From the NCBI RefSeq assembly GCF_025398035.1, contig NZ_CP104558.1, forward strand, positions 3,204,501-3,268,500: DNA of 64,000 nt. The letters are read 5' to 3'. The position numbers and the translations under genes were made by a program. Below the pieces are notes generated by a model. It saw only the letters and a program-made list of their open reading frames with translations. It was not told the origin of the DNA and ran no database searches. Positions within the stretch are counted from its first letter, which is position 1, and every line of letters starts with the position of its first letter. This DNA is from Rossellomorea vietnamensis. Its GTDB lineage: Bacteria; Bacillota; Bacilli; Bacillales; Bacillaceae_B. Shown one piece after another: positions 8,749 to 17,175 of this stretch.

Positions 8749-9024
8749 ATGTATCTCTCCTTTTTTATTATCATTCTATTAAATTGGGGATTGGTGTAAC
8801 AAATTATGGGAATAGTACGACTAGAGGCAGTGTGAGATAAAGAATGATATTTTTTAGTTAAGACGTTTCAGTTCAACATGCGTGTACACCCAAGAGACCT
8901 TTCTCTCATCTTACTACAACTGTTAGCGTGTTCCACCCTTGGATTCACTCAAGATCTAAATACGTGGAATGATAAGACAGACGGGTCATTGTTCAGATAG
9001 GGAATGTGGAAAGGGGTGTGACGA

Positions 9025-9438
9025 TTGAATCTTAACAAAAAGCCGTTGCTCATCATAGCTGTCATTCTAGTGGGAGTGGCAACGCTGTATCTTGTATTCA
9101 ATATGGTAAACCAAACACAGGAAAGGGTAGTAACGAATATGATCAAGGACCTTAAAGAAAACAAGAAAGTCGAAGGGATCTCAGAGGAAGACCAAAAGAA
9201 GCTTCGATACTTTTTTGAATATCCTCGAAAGAAAGACCTAGAGAGTCCGAATACCATTATTAGTGATTACCCTGACAGACCTGAGATTGTGAAGGTGACG
9301 TTTGAAATCATTGAGAATAATGAGCAAACTGGAATAGAGGCTATATATGAAGGGACTGCTAACATCTATTTAACGAAACAAGGGCGTGATTGGGAGGTAG
9401 AGGAGGTTGAGGTTAGTCCTTATAGGAAGGAGAGGTAA
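9025..9438 (+). CDS. Small membrane-anchored hypothetical protein
   Basis: 137-aa protein with an N-terminal membrane anchor (residues 7-27, PLLIIAVILVGVATLYLVFNM) followed by a charged extracytoplasmic domain (FFEYPRKKD, IVKVTFEIIENNEQTGIEAIYEGTANIYL). TTG start at 9025 after AAAGGGGTG; no better start exists in frame. Isolated gene with no clear terminator. Function unknown. Confidence 0.6.
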   Translation: MNLNKKPLLIIAVILVGVATLYLVFNMVNQTQERVVTNMIKDLKENKKVEGISEEDQKKLRYFFEYPRKKDLESPNTIISDYPDRPEIVKVTFEIIENNEQTGIEAIYEGTANIYLTKQGRDWEVEEVEVSPYRKER

Positions 9439-9491
9439 TATGGGGCCAGCCCCGCGACAGATGATGAATTTACCTCCCTTATCCTAATCTA

Positions 9492-9812
9492 TTATAAACA
9501 AATTTCACTTATAGAAAATCTTGGCTTGAAATTGATTATGATTGGTGAACTTGCACTTTTTGAATGAATAAATAGAAGATCCTCCCTTTTCTCCACTTTA
9601 ATAACATTATTAATCTCTAAACTTACGAGAGTCAGTTCATGCTCTTTATAAATTAAACTGACCATGCATTTATCAGTATAGATGGACATGCTGAATAGTA
9701 ATTTTATTCCAAGTGGATCTGTTTTACTATTCATGTAGAATCCTTGATCACTCCTATACTCTAAGGGCTCTCTTTCAAATAGTTCTAATAAATCGTAATG
9801 GTCGAAAATCAT
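9492..9812 (-). CDS. Hypothetical cytoplasmic protein
   Basis: 106-aa acidic protein (MIFDHYDLLELFEREPL...). No signal peptide or membrane segment; alternating hydrophobic residues suggest a small beta-rich fold. The ATG at 9812 has a near-perfect ribosome site, GAGGAGGTGAT, 4-5 nt upstream, which is the main evidence that the gene is real. More A/T-rich than its neighbours. Not recognised. Confidence 0.6.
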   Translation of the reverse strand: MIFDHYDLLELFEREPLEYRSDQGFYMNSKTDPLGIKLLFSMSIYTDKCMVSLIYKEHELTLVSLEINNVIKVEKREDLLFIHSKSASSPIIINFKPRFSISEICL

Positions 9813-10165
9813 GACAAATCACCTCCTCTAAGATTTTAATGGTTTATATAGATTGACTACTACACGTAAAAGTAGTATTCGATTCTGGTCCTTTTTAAGG
9901 TGTCCAAGAAATATGGTCACTTTGACTACTAATTATGTCAGCGTTCTATGGTTTGTATCGAATTTTAAATTAGAGGTCATTGTTTGTGCTCCTTTAGAAG
10001 GTACTATATTCTCATGTACTAATAATACCAGCAAACACCTTTATTAGAAGTTTAATACATAATAAAAAATATTTTGCTTATTAAATTTAATTTTTCTATA
10101 GGGTGTCCTTTTTCTCTCTTTCAATCTATTTAAGAGATGAATAGATGAGAAGGGTGGAGAAATGT
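9813..10165. other. A/T-rich intergenic region without a supported gene
   Basis: About 350 bp, clearly richer in A/T than its surroundings, upstream of the DnaD-like gene. A 64-codon open frame at 9853-10047 has no ribosome site. Nothing else recognised. Confidence 0.4.
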
Positions 10166-11203
10166 ATGAGATCAGGGTGTCAGGTAGCGGATCAAATTGC
10201 TGAATTGGAGATTGTGGGGAATATCGTTCCTCATTTATGGTATAAGAACATTACGTTTTCAAGCGGGAAGGCACACTTTGTTGCGATTACTCTACTTGCG
10301 GATATTGTGTATTGGTACCGGCCGACGATGATCCGGGATGAGAGTGGGATGATCACGGGGGCCAGGACGAAATTCAAGGGTGATATGTTGCAGAAGAGCT
10401 ATCAGGCTTTTGCCGATACATATGGTTTTACGAAGCGCCAGGTGAAGGATGCGATTGATTTTCTTGTGGATCAACATTTGCTTATCAGGGAGTTCAGGAC
10501 GATTTCATCCTCTAGTATCATTTTAAGCAATGTGATGTATGTACAGCCAATCTCTGAGAATATCAAACGGGTGATGGAGGAGCGGTGTAATGTGAGTGAG
10601 CTCACTTCCGTTTGCCCACCTGTTACGCCGGAACGTACCAGCCCGTCCGTTCCAAAGGAAAACCTGTCCCGTCACAAGAAGTGGGGACCTGAGATGGATC
10701 AGGGGACGTATACAGAGAGTACTTCAAAGAATCCTTCAGAAAAGAATGAACAACAACAGCGCGGCAATTGTCCTGTTACTTTTTTTAAAGAAAATGAATT
10801 TGGGCGTTTAGGGTCTTATATGCAGGAGAAAATTAAGTCCTGGTCTGAAAGACTTTCAGACAGCCTCGTTGTGGAAGCTATGAAGAGAGCGGTTGAGCAG
10901 GGGAAGCATTATTGGAGCTATGTGGATGCGATCCTTGTGAAGTGGGAGCTGCTGCAAGTGCAGGATGTGAACGATGAGCGGGAGAAAGAGAAGCAGGTTA
11001 TGGTTGAGAAAGTGGTTAAAAACCCTTCACGCAGGGCTGGACGGAAACCGGTACGTACGGAGCTGCTACCGGATTGGTTTACAGAAGAAGGAATCGTGGA
11101 AGCGCCAGATGAATCGTTAGACGAAGATTTTGAAGTGGAGAAGGCGAAGTTGATGGCGGAACTTGAAGCGTTCCGGGAGCGTGGGACTAGTGTGGTCATG
11201 TGA
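10166..11203 (+). CDS. DnaD-like / phage-type replication protein
   Basis: 345-aa protein. The N-terminal half (SSGKAHFVAITLLADIVYWYRP...KSYQAFADTYGFTKRQVKDAIDFLVDQHLLIREFRT) looks like a winged-helix replication-initiator domain as found in phage and plasmid Rep-type proteins; a Ser/Pro/Gln-rich linker follows, then a DnaD/DnaB2-like segment (residues about 215-270, ending HYWSYVDAILVKWELL) that usually binds DNA and helps load helicase. I start at the ATG at 10166 because GGTGGAG is 6-7 nt before it; an in-frame ATG at 10145 has no ribosome site. No other phage genes are nearby, so it is an orphan accessory gene. Confidence 0.7.
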   Translation: MRSGCQVADQIAELEIVGNIVPHLWYKNITFSSGKAHFVAITLLADIVYWYRPTMIRDESGMITGARTKFKGDMLQKSYQAFADTYGFTKRQVKDAIDFLVDQHLLIREFRTISSSSIILSNVMYVQPISENIKRVMEERCNVSELTSVCPPVTPERTSPSVPKENLSRHKKWGPEMDQGTYTESTSKNPSEKNEQQQRGNCPVTFFKENEFGRLGSYMQEKIKSWSERLSDSLVVEAMKRAVEQGKHYWSYVDAILVKWELLQVQDVNDEREKEKQVMVEKVVKNPSRRAGRKPVRTELLPDWFTEEGIVEAPDESLDEDFEVEKAKLMAELEAFRERGTSVVM

Positions 11204-11215
11204 AATGAAAATAAA

Positions 11216-11278
11216 GGAAGCAGGGGGACGGTTCTTTTGCTTTTTCTTCGGAAGCGGCAGAACCGTCCCTGTGCTTCC
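11216..11278 (+). repeat. REP/BIME-like inverted pair (element 1)
   Basis: Left half with GGGGGACGGTTCT, right half with AGAACCGTCCC, about 63 bp, located between the convergent DnaD-like and M4 protease genes, 12 nt after the first stop codon. Right half is the most diverged of the set (GAAGCGGCAGAACC). Confidence 0.85.
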
Positions 11279-11344
11279 CCCCTGCTTCTGAAAAAGGAAG
11301 CCAAAGGATTTGATCCCCTGGCTCCCCAAAATACTCTGTCATAG

Positions 11345-13093
11345 TTATTGTGCTGACACCCCAACAGCATCATAAGCATTGATGACAGTTTGCGTCTGTG
11401 CGGATGGCTGTCCATTCTTATCCGGAAACTTGTCGCGGGTTGCCTGGATGGCAGCTTCGCGCATTTCTTTGAACCCGGAGGAAGGCGTCAGATACTTTGT
11501 CAGTGCACTGTAGAAAATGGCACCTGTTTGACTGGCACCAAGTCCGGTGACGGTTACGCCGTTGTGTGTACCGCCCTCGGAAATTAAGTAGGCCGCTTTA
11601 TTGTTGATACTGCTGTTGATGTGCACGCCGCCTTTATCCAGTTCTCCCGTGTAGCGGTCGTCATAGTGATCCGGGTAGCGGTTATCCCTCATTTCGTATG
11701 CGGCAGGAAGGGTTTTAGTACGTGGATCCTTCAATGAACGTAGACCGCCGTCCCCTGCTTTGTTCGGTGTATAAATATCCTCACCCATTTCCCACTCTGA
11801 AGGATTGTTATAAGAACCGGAAGAGTACATTTCCGCTATTTCTCCGAAGATATCCGCGAGTGATTCATTGATGGCTCCCGATTCGCCTTGATAGGTCAGG
11901 TTGGCCGTATTGGTAATGACACCGTGCGTGATTTCGTGGCCGGCCACGTCAAGTCCGCCGGCTAAGGAACCAAGGGTTACCCCGTCCCCATCTCCGTATA
12001 GCATTTGCTTGCCGTTCCAGGCTGCATTATTCCATTTGGAACCGATGTGAACCGTGCTGATGAACGGCGTCCCTTTGCCGTCGATCCCGTTACGCTTATG
12101 GGCACCTTGATAGTATTTATTGATTTTGTCGGCATTGGTATGGGCCGATACGGCTGCCGGGTCATAAAAGTAGTTAGAAGAACTCTTCGTATTGATTTCA
12201 AATCCGGTGAAGCCAAAGAGTGCCGAGAGCAGGATGAATGACGTTTCAGGCATGCGGCGGGCATCGAACGTCGCAAGTGGGACGATATTCGGGTTGCCGA
12301 ATGTTCCCCCCGCAATGGATCCTCCATATAAATAGCTAGTTCCCGTTGCCGCGTCCTTTCCTACAGGGAAATACTGCATTTTCCCGAATACGTTCAATCC
12401 TCTTCCTTGAGCTACCGTAAGACTTGTCGGGTCCACTTCATGCATGGCGTTGAAACTGTTGACCACTTCTCCGTTCGTGGCATCCACGAAGTAGTGGAAA
12501 TAGCCCGGTGCCGGGGTCGAAGTGGATACTTTTACCAGGTACGTTAAGTAGTATTTCCCTTTATACGGATAGATCGTTAACTCTGTGTCAAGGCCATCAT
12601 AGGTTTTCAGTTCATCCACGCCAATCTCGGATGCTACACCTGCTTTGGCGATATTTTCAGCTTCTTTCTTTTCAATGGCTGCTTCTGTTGGAATGATGGT
12701 ACGGGCTAGCTTCTGTGTCACGTTACCGAAGGATGCATACACGTTGTTATTGGCGTCTAGAGCAACAGTCTGGCCGGATCCGTAAATTGGGATGCCGTTA
12801 TACTGTTCCACCGTACGTACATGGTATGTACCCGTTTCGCTGTCCGCTTCCTCGCTGATGATTTTGAACTGATCTCCTGTCGCCGCCGATTTTGTTTTCT
12901 CCAATACTTTCGATTGAAGGAACGCCTTCACGACCTCCTGCTTACTTAAGCCTTCAGCTTGTACAGAAACGACGCTTGCAGGTCCCGCCAATCCAGGTAA
13001 AGTCGGTGCCAGTCCTCCTAATGTGACCGATAATGCCAGTACAGCAGGAATCGCCGCTTTCTTACTCATCTTCTTCTTTTTTTTCTTTTTCAA
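11345..13093 (-). CDS. Secreted M4 family zinc metalloprotease (thermolysin/bacillolysin-like)
   Basis: About 582-aa pre-pro-enzyme. A very Lys-rich start (nine Lys) precedes a signal peptide (AAIPAVLALSVTLGGLAPTL), a FTP/PepSY propeptide (about 50-215; RTVEQYNGIPIYGSGQTVALD) and the mature M4 domain (about 230-584). Zinc site HEITH near residue 390, third ligand Glu in NESLADIFGE, and active-site His in GGVHINSSINNKAAYLIS are all present, so it should be active. Start: the TTG at 13091-13093 lies 7 nt after AGGGTG; an ATG two codons earlier sits too close to that site. Divergent from the biofilm-fibre operon, with which it shares a palindromic intergenic region. Confidence 0.93.
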   Translation of the reverse strand: MKKKKKKKMSKKAAIPAVLALSVTLGGLAPTLPGLAGPASVVSVQAEGLSKQEVVKAFLQSKVLEKTKSAATGDQFKIISEEADSETGTYHVRTVEQYNGIPIYGSGQTVALDANNNVYASFGNVTQKLARTIIPTEAAIEKKEAENIAKAGVASEIGVDELKTYDGLDTELTIYPYKGKYYLTYLVKVSTSTPAPGYFHYFVDATNGEVVNSFNAMHEVDPTSLTVAQGRGLNVFGKMQYFPVGKDAATGTSYLYGGSIAGGTFGNPNIVPLATFDARRMPETSFILLSALFGFTGFEINTKSSSNYFYDPAAVSAHTNADKINKYYQGAHKRNGIDGKGTPFISTVHIGSKWNNAAWNGKQMLYGDGDGVTLGSLAGGLDVAGHEITHGVITNTANLTYQGESGAINESLADIFGEIAEMYSSGSYNNPSEWEMGEDIYTPNKAGDGGLRSLKDPRTKTLPAAYEMRDNRYPDHYDDRYTGELDKGGVHINSSINNKAAYLISEGGTHNGVTVTGLGASQTGAIFYSALTKYLTPSSGFKEMREAAIQATRDKFPDKNGQPSAQTQTVINAYDAVGVSAQ

Positions 13094-13128
13094 ATACATT
13101 CACCCTCTCGTTGGATTGAGATATCTAA

Positions 13129-13267
13129 CAATTTAAATTATTTAGAAAATGGACCGTGAAATCAATTGGGTTAATTTTTGTCCGGTGACATGCGGTTCTT
13201 CCGATTTACGAGTAAATTCGACATATTTCCTTCCTGTTTTTCAACGAAATTAACCCAATTTAAATTG
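13129..13267. promoter_or_regulatory. Symmetric intergenic region between M4 protease and fibre operon
   Basis: A perfect 14-bp inverted repeat, AATTGGGTTAATTT at 13164-13177 and AAATTAACCCAATT at 13247-13260, is spaced by 69 bp. Outside each arm is a CAATTTAAATT palindrome-like block (13129-13139 and 13256-13266, the latter overlapping the arm). The arrangement suggests binding sites for a regulator acting on both divergent genes, perhaps by looping. Regulator unknown. Confidence 0.5.
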
Positions 13268-13326
13268 TTTGATGATTCTGTATACTTAGAGTCAAATGAG
13301 TGGTTCTGCAAAAGGGGAGTGATGGT

Positions 13327-13977
13327 GTGAGACGGATTCATCGAACCATTCTAATGCCTTCGCTATGCTGCATGGCCTTTTATGCCGGAACTCAGCTGGT
13401 GGGGGAAACAGAAGCGGCATTTACAAGTCAGGCTTCACCGGAATCCATCACCATGAAGGCGGCATTTGTTTTTCCGGGAACCATTCAGGATCTTGAGGAA
13501 GGCGCCCAAAAGGTGTCAGGAGATATGGAAAACACGTTGAAGAAGATTGTAGCTCCCTCACCTGGTGCTTCAATGGAAGAATTGGAAAGGCAATTGGAAG
13601 AAGTGACGGCAGTGGAAGGGGAGCTGACCCGCCAAATGGGTATGTTGCAGCATCTATATGAGGAAATGGCCACGTATTACAGGGGCATCCAGCAACAGAA
13701 GGCCGCGGACGTCCATACATATGATTATGTACGCGAGGGATTTCAGCACATTGAAGGGTTGTGGAAGGAGGTTGATTTCTCACATATAGAGGAGATACGT
13801 TCTTCGATCCTATTGCAGATGCAGGAACTGGAGGACCGAGACCAACCTGCTGCAGAAGACATTCAGACTGCTCCGGAAACGGAACCATCTAAGACGGATC
13901 CAGAGAACTCGGAATCCGGGGATGAAGTAAAGGGGGTGACAGAACATGAAAGAGAAGCGATGGAGAATCGTGAGTAG
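13327..13977 (+). CDS. DUF4047-type secreted protein of the sipW-tasA operon
   Basis: 216-aa protein starting with a basic, Cys-containing hydrophobic signal-like segment (MRRIHRTILMPSLCCMAFYAGTQLV) and the sequence GETEAAFTSQ that is typical of TasA-operon proteins. The rest is helical and coiled-coil-prone (residues 45-130), then an acidic Glu/Pro/Ser-rich tail. I match it to the DUF4047 proteins placed before sipW in many Bacillus, in the position TapA holds in B. subtilis. GTG start at 13327 follows AAAGGGGAG at 7 nt; the longer frame to 13300 has no ribosome site. Overlaps sipW by 32 nt. Confidence 0.75.
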   Translation: MRRIHRTILMPSLCCMAFYAGTQLVGETEAAFTSQASPESITMKAAFVFPGTIQDLEEGAQKVSGDMENTLKKIVAPSPGASMEELERQLEEVTAVEGELTRQMGMLQHLYEEMATYYRGIQQQKAADVHTYDYVREGFQHIEGLWKEVDFSHIEEIRSSILLQMQELEDRDQPAAEDIQTAPETEPSKTDPENSESGDEVKGVTEHEREAMENRE

Positions 13978-14491
13978 CGCAGTGGGAACGCTTTTTCTCG
14001 TGATGATCTGTTTAACGGCATTTATTGTTCTTTCTTCCAGATTGTCAGGGGGGGAACCGACTTTTCTGGGGTACCAGGTGAAAGCCGTTTTATCAGGATC
14101 CATGGAGCCCACCTTCCAGACCGGTTCCATCATTTCCATCAAGCTTGGAGACATGCAGACCTCTTATCAAAAAGGAGATATCATCACCTTTCGCATGGAG
14201 GGCAAGCTGATTACACACAGAATCACGGAAGTCATCCAAGAAAATGGACAAGCTCTGTATAAAACCAAAGGGGATCACAATAACGGCCCTGATCTATGGA
14301 CGGTTCCTCAGTCAGCGATCATCGGAAAGTATACCAACTTGACGATTCCCTATATAGGTTATGTCTTGAACTATGCCCATTCCAAAGCCGGTTCCGCATT
14401 ATTGATGATCGTGCCGGGAATCTTATTGCTGGTTTCATCATTCCGCTCCATCCTTGTAGCTAAAAACGAACTTGAAGGAAGCAAAGCATAA
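13946..14491 (+). CDS. sipW: ER-type signal peptidase I (SipW)
   Basis: 181-aa membrane protease: N-terminal helix (about 10-30), catalytic Ser in VLSGSMEPTF (about residue 52), His in LITHRITEV (about 92) as the Ser-His pair of ER-type enzymes rather than Ser-Lys, later conserved KGDHNNGPD, and a C-terminal helix (GSALLMIVPGILLLVSSF). In Bacillus SipW cleaves TasA and TapA, letting amyloid-like matrix fibres form outside the cell. The ribosome site AAGGGGGTGA lies inside the preceding gene, indicating translational coupling. The tasA-like gene follows at 80 bp. Confidence 0.92.
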   Translation: MKEKRWRIVSSAVGTLFLVMICLTAFIVLSSRLSGGEPTFLGYQVKAVLSGSMEPTFQTGSIISIKLGDMQTSYQKGDIITFRMEGKLITHRITEVIQENGQALYKTKGDHNNGPDLWTVPQSAIIGKYTNLTIPYIGYVLNYAHSKAGSALLMIVPGILLLVSSFRSILVAKNELEGSKA

Positions 14492-14571
14492 TGTGGTTTC
14501 ATCTCCTATGTATCACCAAACATACATAGAAGTTTACTATATTTTTTCTATTAAAAAGGGAGGAATTATTC

Positions 14572-15201
14572 ATGAGTTTTACCAAGAATGTAAGCAAAAG
14601 TATTATGAGTGCCGCATTGGGTTTATCATTGATCGGAGGGGGGACGTTCGCCTACTTCAGCGATGCAGAGGCGACAGAGAATACCTTCGCCGCGGGTACA
14701 CTGGACCTGTCCATGAACCCAAGTGCCGTTGTCAACATCGACAACATCAAGCCCGGTGACGAAATTTACCGTGAATTCACCCTGAAAAACAATGGGTCCC
14801 TTGATATCCACCAGGTTCTATTGGACACCAAGTATCAAGTGCAGGATGCAAAAGGTGATAACACTGGCGACATGGCAGAGCATATCAAAGTCACCATCAT
14901 GTACAACACAAGCAGTGCCACCAACGTAGCGGTTGAAACCACATTGGCTGAACTGCAAGGGGAAACACCGGACGTAACCGCCATCGGTTCCTTTATTGGA
15001 AGCAGCAATGACGGAGCCCTGCCAGTACCGGATGGGATCTCTGTCGGACAGGAAGAAAAGATCTTCGTATTATTCGAGTTCGTGGACAACGGGGAAGACC
15101 AGAACCAATTCCAGGGTGATACGTTGAAAGTGGACTGGACATTTAACGCCATGAGTGGTGACTCGACGTATCACGATGATACGGATCCGGAAAATAACTA
15201 A
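14572..15201 (+). CDS. TasA/camelysin (CalY) family matrix fibre protein
   Basis: 209-aa secreted protein. Signal peptide with the family pattern SIMSAALGLSLIGGGTFAYFSDAE (about residues 10-33, cleavage near the AYFSD block), then a beta-rich domain (NTFAAGTLDLSMNP...DNIKPGDEIYREFTLKNNGSLDIHQVLL). TasA and camelysin/CalY are the main structural subunits of Bacillus biofilm fibres; camelysin was also described as a protease, but no metal-site motif is visible. It is the last gene of the operon, followed by a perfect terminator. Ribosome site GGGAGGAATT. Acidic C-terminus (DDTDPENN). Confidence 0.9.
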   Translation: MSFTKNVSKSIMSAALGLSLIGGGTFAYFSDAEATENTFAAGTLDLSMNPSAVVNIDNIKPGDEIYREFTLKNNGSLDIHQVLLDTKYQVQDAKGDNTGDMAEHIKVTIMYNTSSATNVAVETTLAELQGETPDVTAIGSFIGSSNDGALPVPDGISVGQEEKIFVLFEFVDNGEDQNQFQGDTLKVDWTFNAMSGDSTYHDDTDPENN

Positions 15202-15210
15202 TATTCTTAA

Positions 15211-15244
15211 GAGCCGGGGGACAGGTCCCCCGGCTCTTTTTTTG
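15211..15244 (+). terminator. Rho-independent terminator of the sipW-tasA operon
   Basis: Perfect 12-bp GC-rich stem GAGCCGGGGGAC / GTCCCCCGGCTC (15211-15236) followed by a T8 run. Confidence 0.97.
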
Positions 15245-15247
15245 GGG

Positions 15248-15326
15248 GGAAGCAGGGAGCAGGGGGACGGTTCTTGTGCTTCTTTTTTGTGTTGTGAGGA
15301 AGCAGGAGAACCGTCCCCGTGCTTCC
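15248..15326 (+). repeat. REP/BIME-like inverted pair (element 2)
   Basis: Left half GGGGGACGGTTCTTGTGCTTC then TTTTTT, right half GAAGCAGGAGAACCGTCCCC. The left flank carries an extra partial copy (GGAAGCAGGGAGCAGG). It begins 4 nt after the tasA operon terminator. Confidence 0.88.
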
Positions 15327-15364
15327 CTTATTAATATATTAATACACTAAATTGCCATTTAAGG

Positions 15365-15417
15365 TTATTTCGGGTCTGAAGTCATAGTATAATGGATTTG
15401 TTGTAAAAAAAATCCAT
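15365..15417 (+). promoter_or_regulatory. Candidate promoter plus leader hairpin for the cell-wall-binding protein
   Basis: Possible -35 TTATTT (15365-15370), 17-bp gap, perfect -10 TATAAT (15388-15393). Directly after, ATGGATTT and AAATCCAT (15392-15417) would form a hairpin at the mRNA 5' end, which could protect the message. Confidence 0.4.
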
Positions 15418-15435
15418 TTTATTAGGAGGACAATT

Positions 15436-17091
15436 GTGAGGAAAGTATTGAGTATATTCTGTATGATGACCATGTTGCTATTAATCATTAACAACCGTGC
15501 ACCGGTGGAAGCGTCTAGTTCCCAGGCGAACACGATGGAAGATGCTGTTCCCATTCTTCTTGATCAGGAATATGAAGGAACGTTGGAAACGACGGTGGAT
15601 GTAGACTATTATCGATTCAATCTGGATAAAGCGGGAAATACGGTGATTCGATTTAATCGGGCAGAGGGTGCTACGTGGAATGTGGAAATCACGGATAAGG
15701 ATGGACATCCTTATACCCATTTTTTCACAAGAAATCATTCTGGGGTCACAGGGTATGAAGAGGTAAGTATTGGGCTGCCTGCTGGTGAATATTTTATTAA
15801 AGTGAGCACCGAGGAATATAAATCCAAAGGAGTCCCTTATACGTTCATCGTTCAGCAAACAGCGAACGACTTCTACGAAAAAGAGTTTAACGACAAGGCT
15901 GAAGCTGCTTCTGCCATCCAAATCAATAGAGCCTACAAAGGACAGATACAAACGCATGATGATATCGATTATTTCACATTCACGTTAAATCGTGCCAATA
16001 ATGTTGCCCTGAGCATAGACCGGTATGCTCAAGGTTCATGGAACATAAAACTCATAGATGAAAATGGAAAAGAGTATGTAGACCTCGATACGGATCATCA
16101 TTTTGCGGAATATGGTCCTGATGAAGAGAGACTGGACCTTCCTGCGGGAACCTATTATGTGAGGCTTGAGAATAATTGGGGGACGCCAGGGATGAACTAT
16201 GAATTCAAAGTCCAGGAGTTAACGGATCGGATTCAGGGAGCCAAACGTTTCGATACAGCCGTCGGAATTTCTCAGCATGGTTGGAAAACATCTGATACCG
16301 TTGTGCTGGTTTCAGGGAATGACTTCCCGGATGCCCTGGCAGGGGGGCCTTTGGCTTATTATCACAACGCACCGGTCCTCTTGACGGATCAGAAACAACT
16401 TCCGATTGCCACGTGGAGGGAAGTGCAGCGTCTCAAAGCGAAGAAGGTCATCATCTTAGGTGGTGAAGGAGCCGTTTCAAGTCATGTTACAGATGAATTG
16501 AAATACTTGGGGATTTCTGTGAAAAGAATAGGCGGAAACGATCGTTACGAGACAGCTGCATTTATTGCGAAAGAAATACCATCAACGAAAGCCGTCGTTG
16601 CCAACGGGAAAAAATTCCCTGACGCTCTCTCTGTGGCACCATATGCCTCCAGGAATAGTATTCCTATTCTATTAACCGATAGATCGTCCCTACCGGATGT
16701 GACGAAAAAAGCATTGGCAAGTAAAGCATCGTCCATTGTTGTAGGTGGGGAAGGGGCGGTCAGTGAGTTCGTAGAAAGTCAATTGCCAAATCCGGTTCGT
16801 TACGGTGGAGCAGACCGGTATGAAACAGCCAAGTTGATCATCAACCATTTACCACTCGGGAAGAACGCAGCCTATGTAGCAACAGGAAATAATTTCCCGG
16901 ATGCTCTTGCAGGTTCGGCACTGGCAGCTAAACATAATGTGCCAATATTATTGGTAAGCGATCAGTCTATCCCGACTCCTACCCAATCCCTTCTGAGAGA
17001 ATACTCTCGTTTCATCGTATGGGGCGGACCTGGAGCCGTAGCGGATAAAGTGGTGGATGCACTGGATAATAGTTTAATTCAGATTCAATAA
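15436..17091 (+). CDS. Secreted protein with pre-peptidase-like domains and three cell-wall-binding (CWB2) repeats
   Basis: 551-aa surface protein: signal peptide (1-26, ending APVEA-S), two pre-peptidase C-terminal-like beta domains (about 32-140 and 150-260; each with DVDYYRFNL or DIDYFTFTL and LPAGxYxVRL), then three CWB2 repeats (about 265-360, 365-455, 460-550). Each CWB2 unit shows R(F/Y)xTA and VxGxxFPDALAxxPLA motifs and GGEGAVS or GGPGAV. CWB2 binds anionic wall polymers non-covalently, so the protein is held in the wall. There is no catalytic domain; adhesion or wall structure is likely. GTG start follows TAGGAGGA at 8 nt. Confidence 0.88.
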   Translation: MRKVLSIFCMMTMLLLIINNRAPVEASSSQANTMEDAVPILLDQEYEGTLETTVDVDYYRFNLDKAGNTVIRFNRAEGATWNVEITDKDGHPYTHFFTRNHSGVTGYEEVSIGLPAGEYFIKVSTEEYKSKGVPYTFIVQQTANDFYEKEFNDKAEAASAIQINRAYKGQIQTHDDIDYFTFTLNRANNVALSIDRYAQGSWNIKLIDENGKEYVDLDTDHHFAEYGPDEERLDLPAGTYYVRLENNWGTPGMNYEFKVQELTDRIQGAKRFDTAVGISQHGWKTSDTVVLVSGNDFPDALAGGPLAYYHNAPVLLTDQKQLPIATWREVQRLKAKKVIILGGEGAVSSHVTDELKYLGISVKRIGGNDRYETAAFIAKEIPSTKAVVANGKKFPDALSVAPYASRNSIPILLTDRSSLPDVTKKALASKASSIVVGGEGAVSEFVESQLPNPVRYGGADRYETAKLIINHLPLGKNAAYVATGNNFPDALAGSALAAKHNVPILLVSDQSIPTPTQSLLREYSRFIVWGGPGAVADKVVDALDNSLIQIQ

Positions 17092-17099
17092 ATAATGCC

Positions 17100-17175
17100 G
17101 GAAGCAAGGGGACGGTTCTCTTGCTTCCTTTTTTTGCATTTTAATGGGGGAGCAGAAGAACCGTCCCTCTGCTTC
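17100..17175 (+). repeat. REP/BIME-like inverted pair (element 3)
   Basis: GAAGCAAG...CTTGCTTC left hairpin then T7; right half GCAGAAGAACCGTCCCTCTGCTTC-like. It fills the gap between convergent genes and its last two bases overlap the stop codon of the minus-strand DUF4179 gene (17174-17176). Confidence 0.88.

Noticed and set aside
9853..10047. 64-codon plus-strand frame in an A/T-rich gap
   Set aside because: No ribosome site and biased, unlikely amino-acid content.
13300..13326. GTG start at 13300 for the DUF4047 protein
   Set aside because: No ribosome site precedes it, and the GGGGAG that would serve the start at 13327 lies within this extension.
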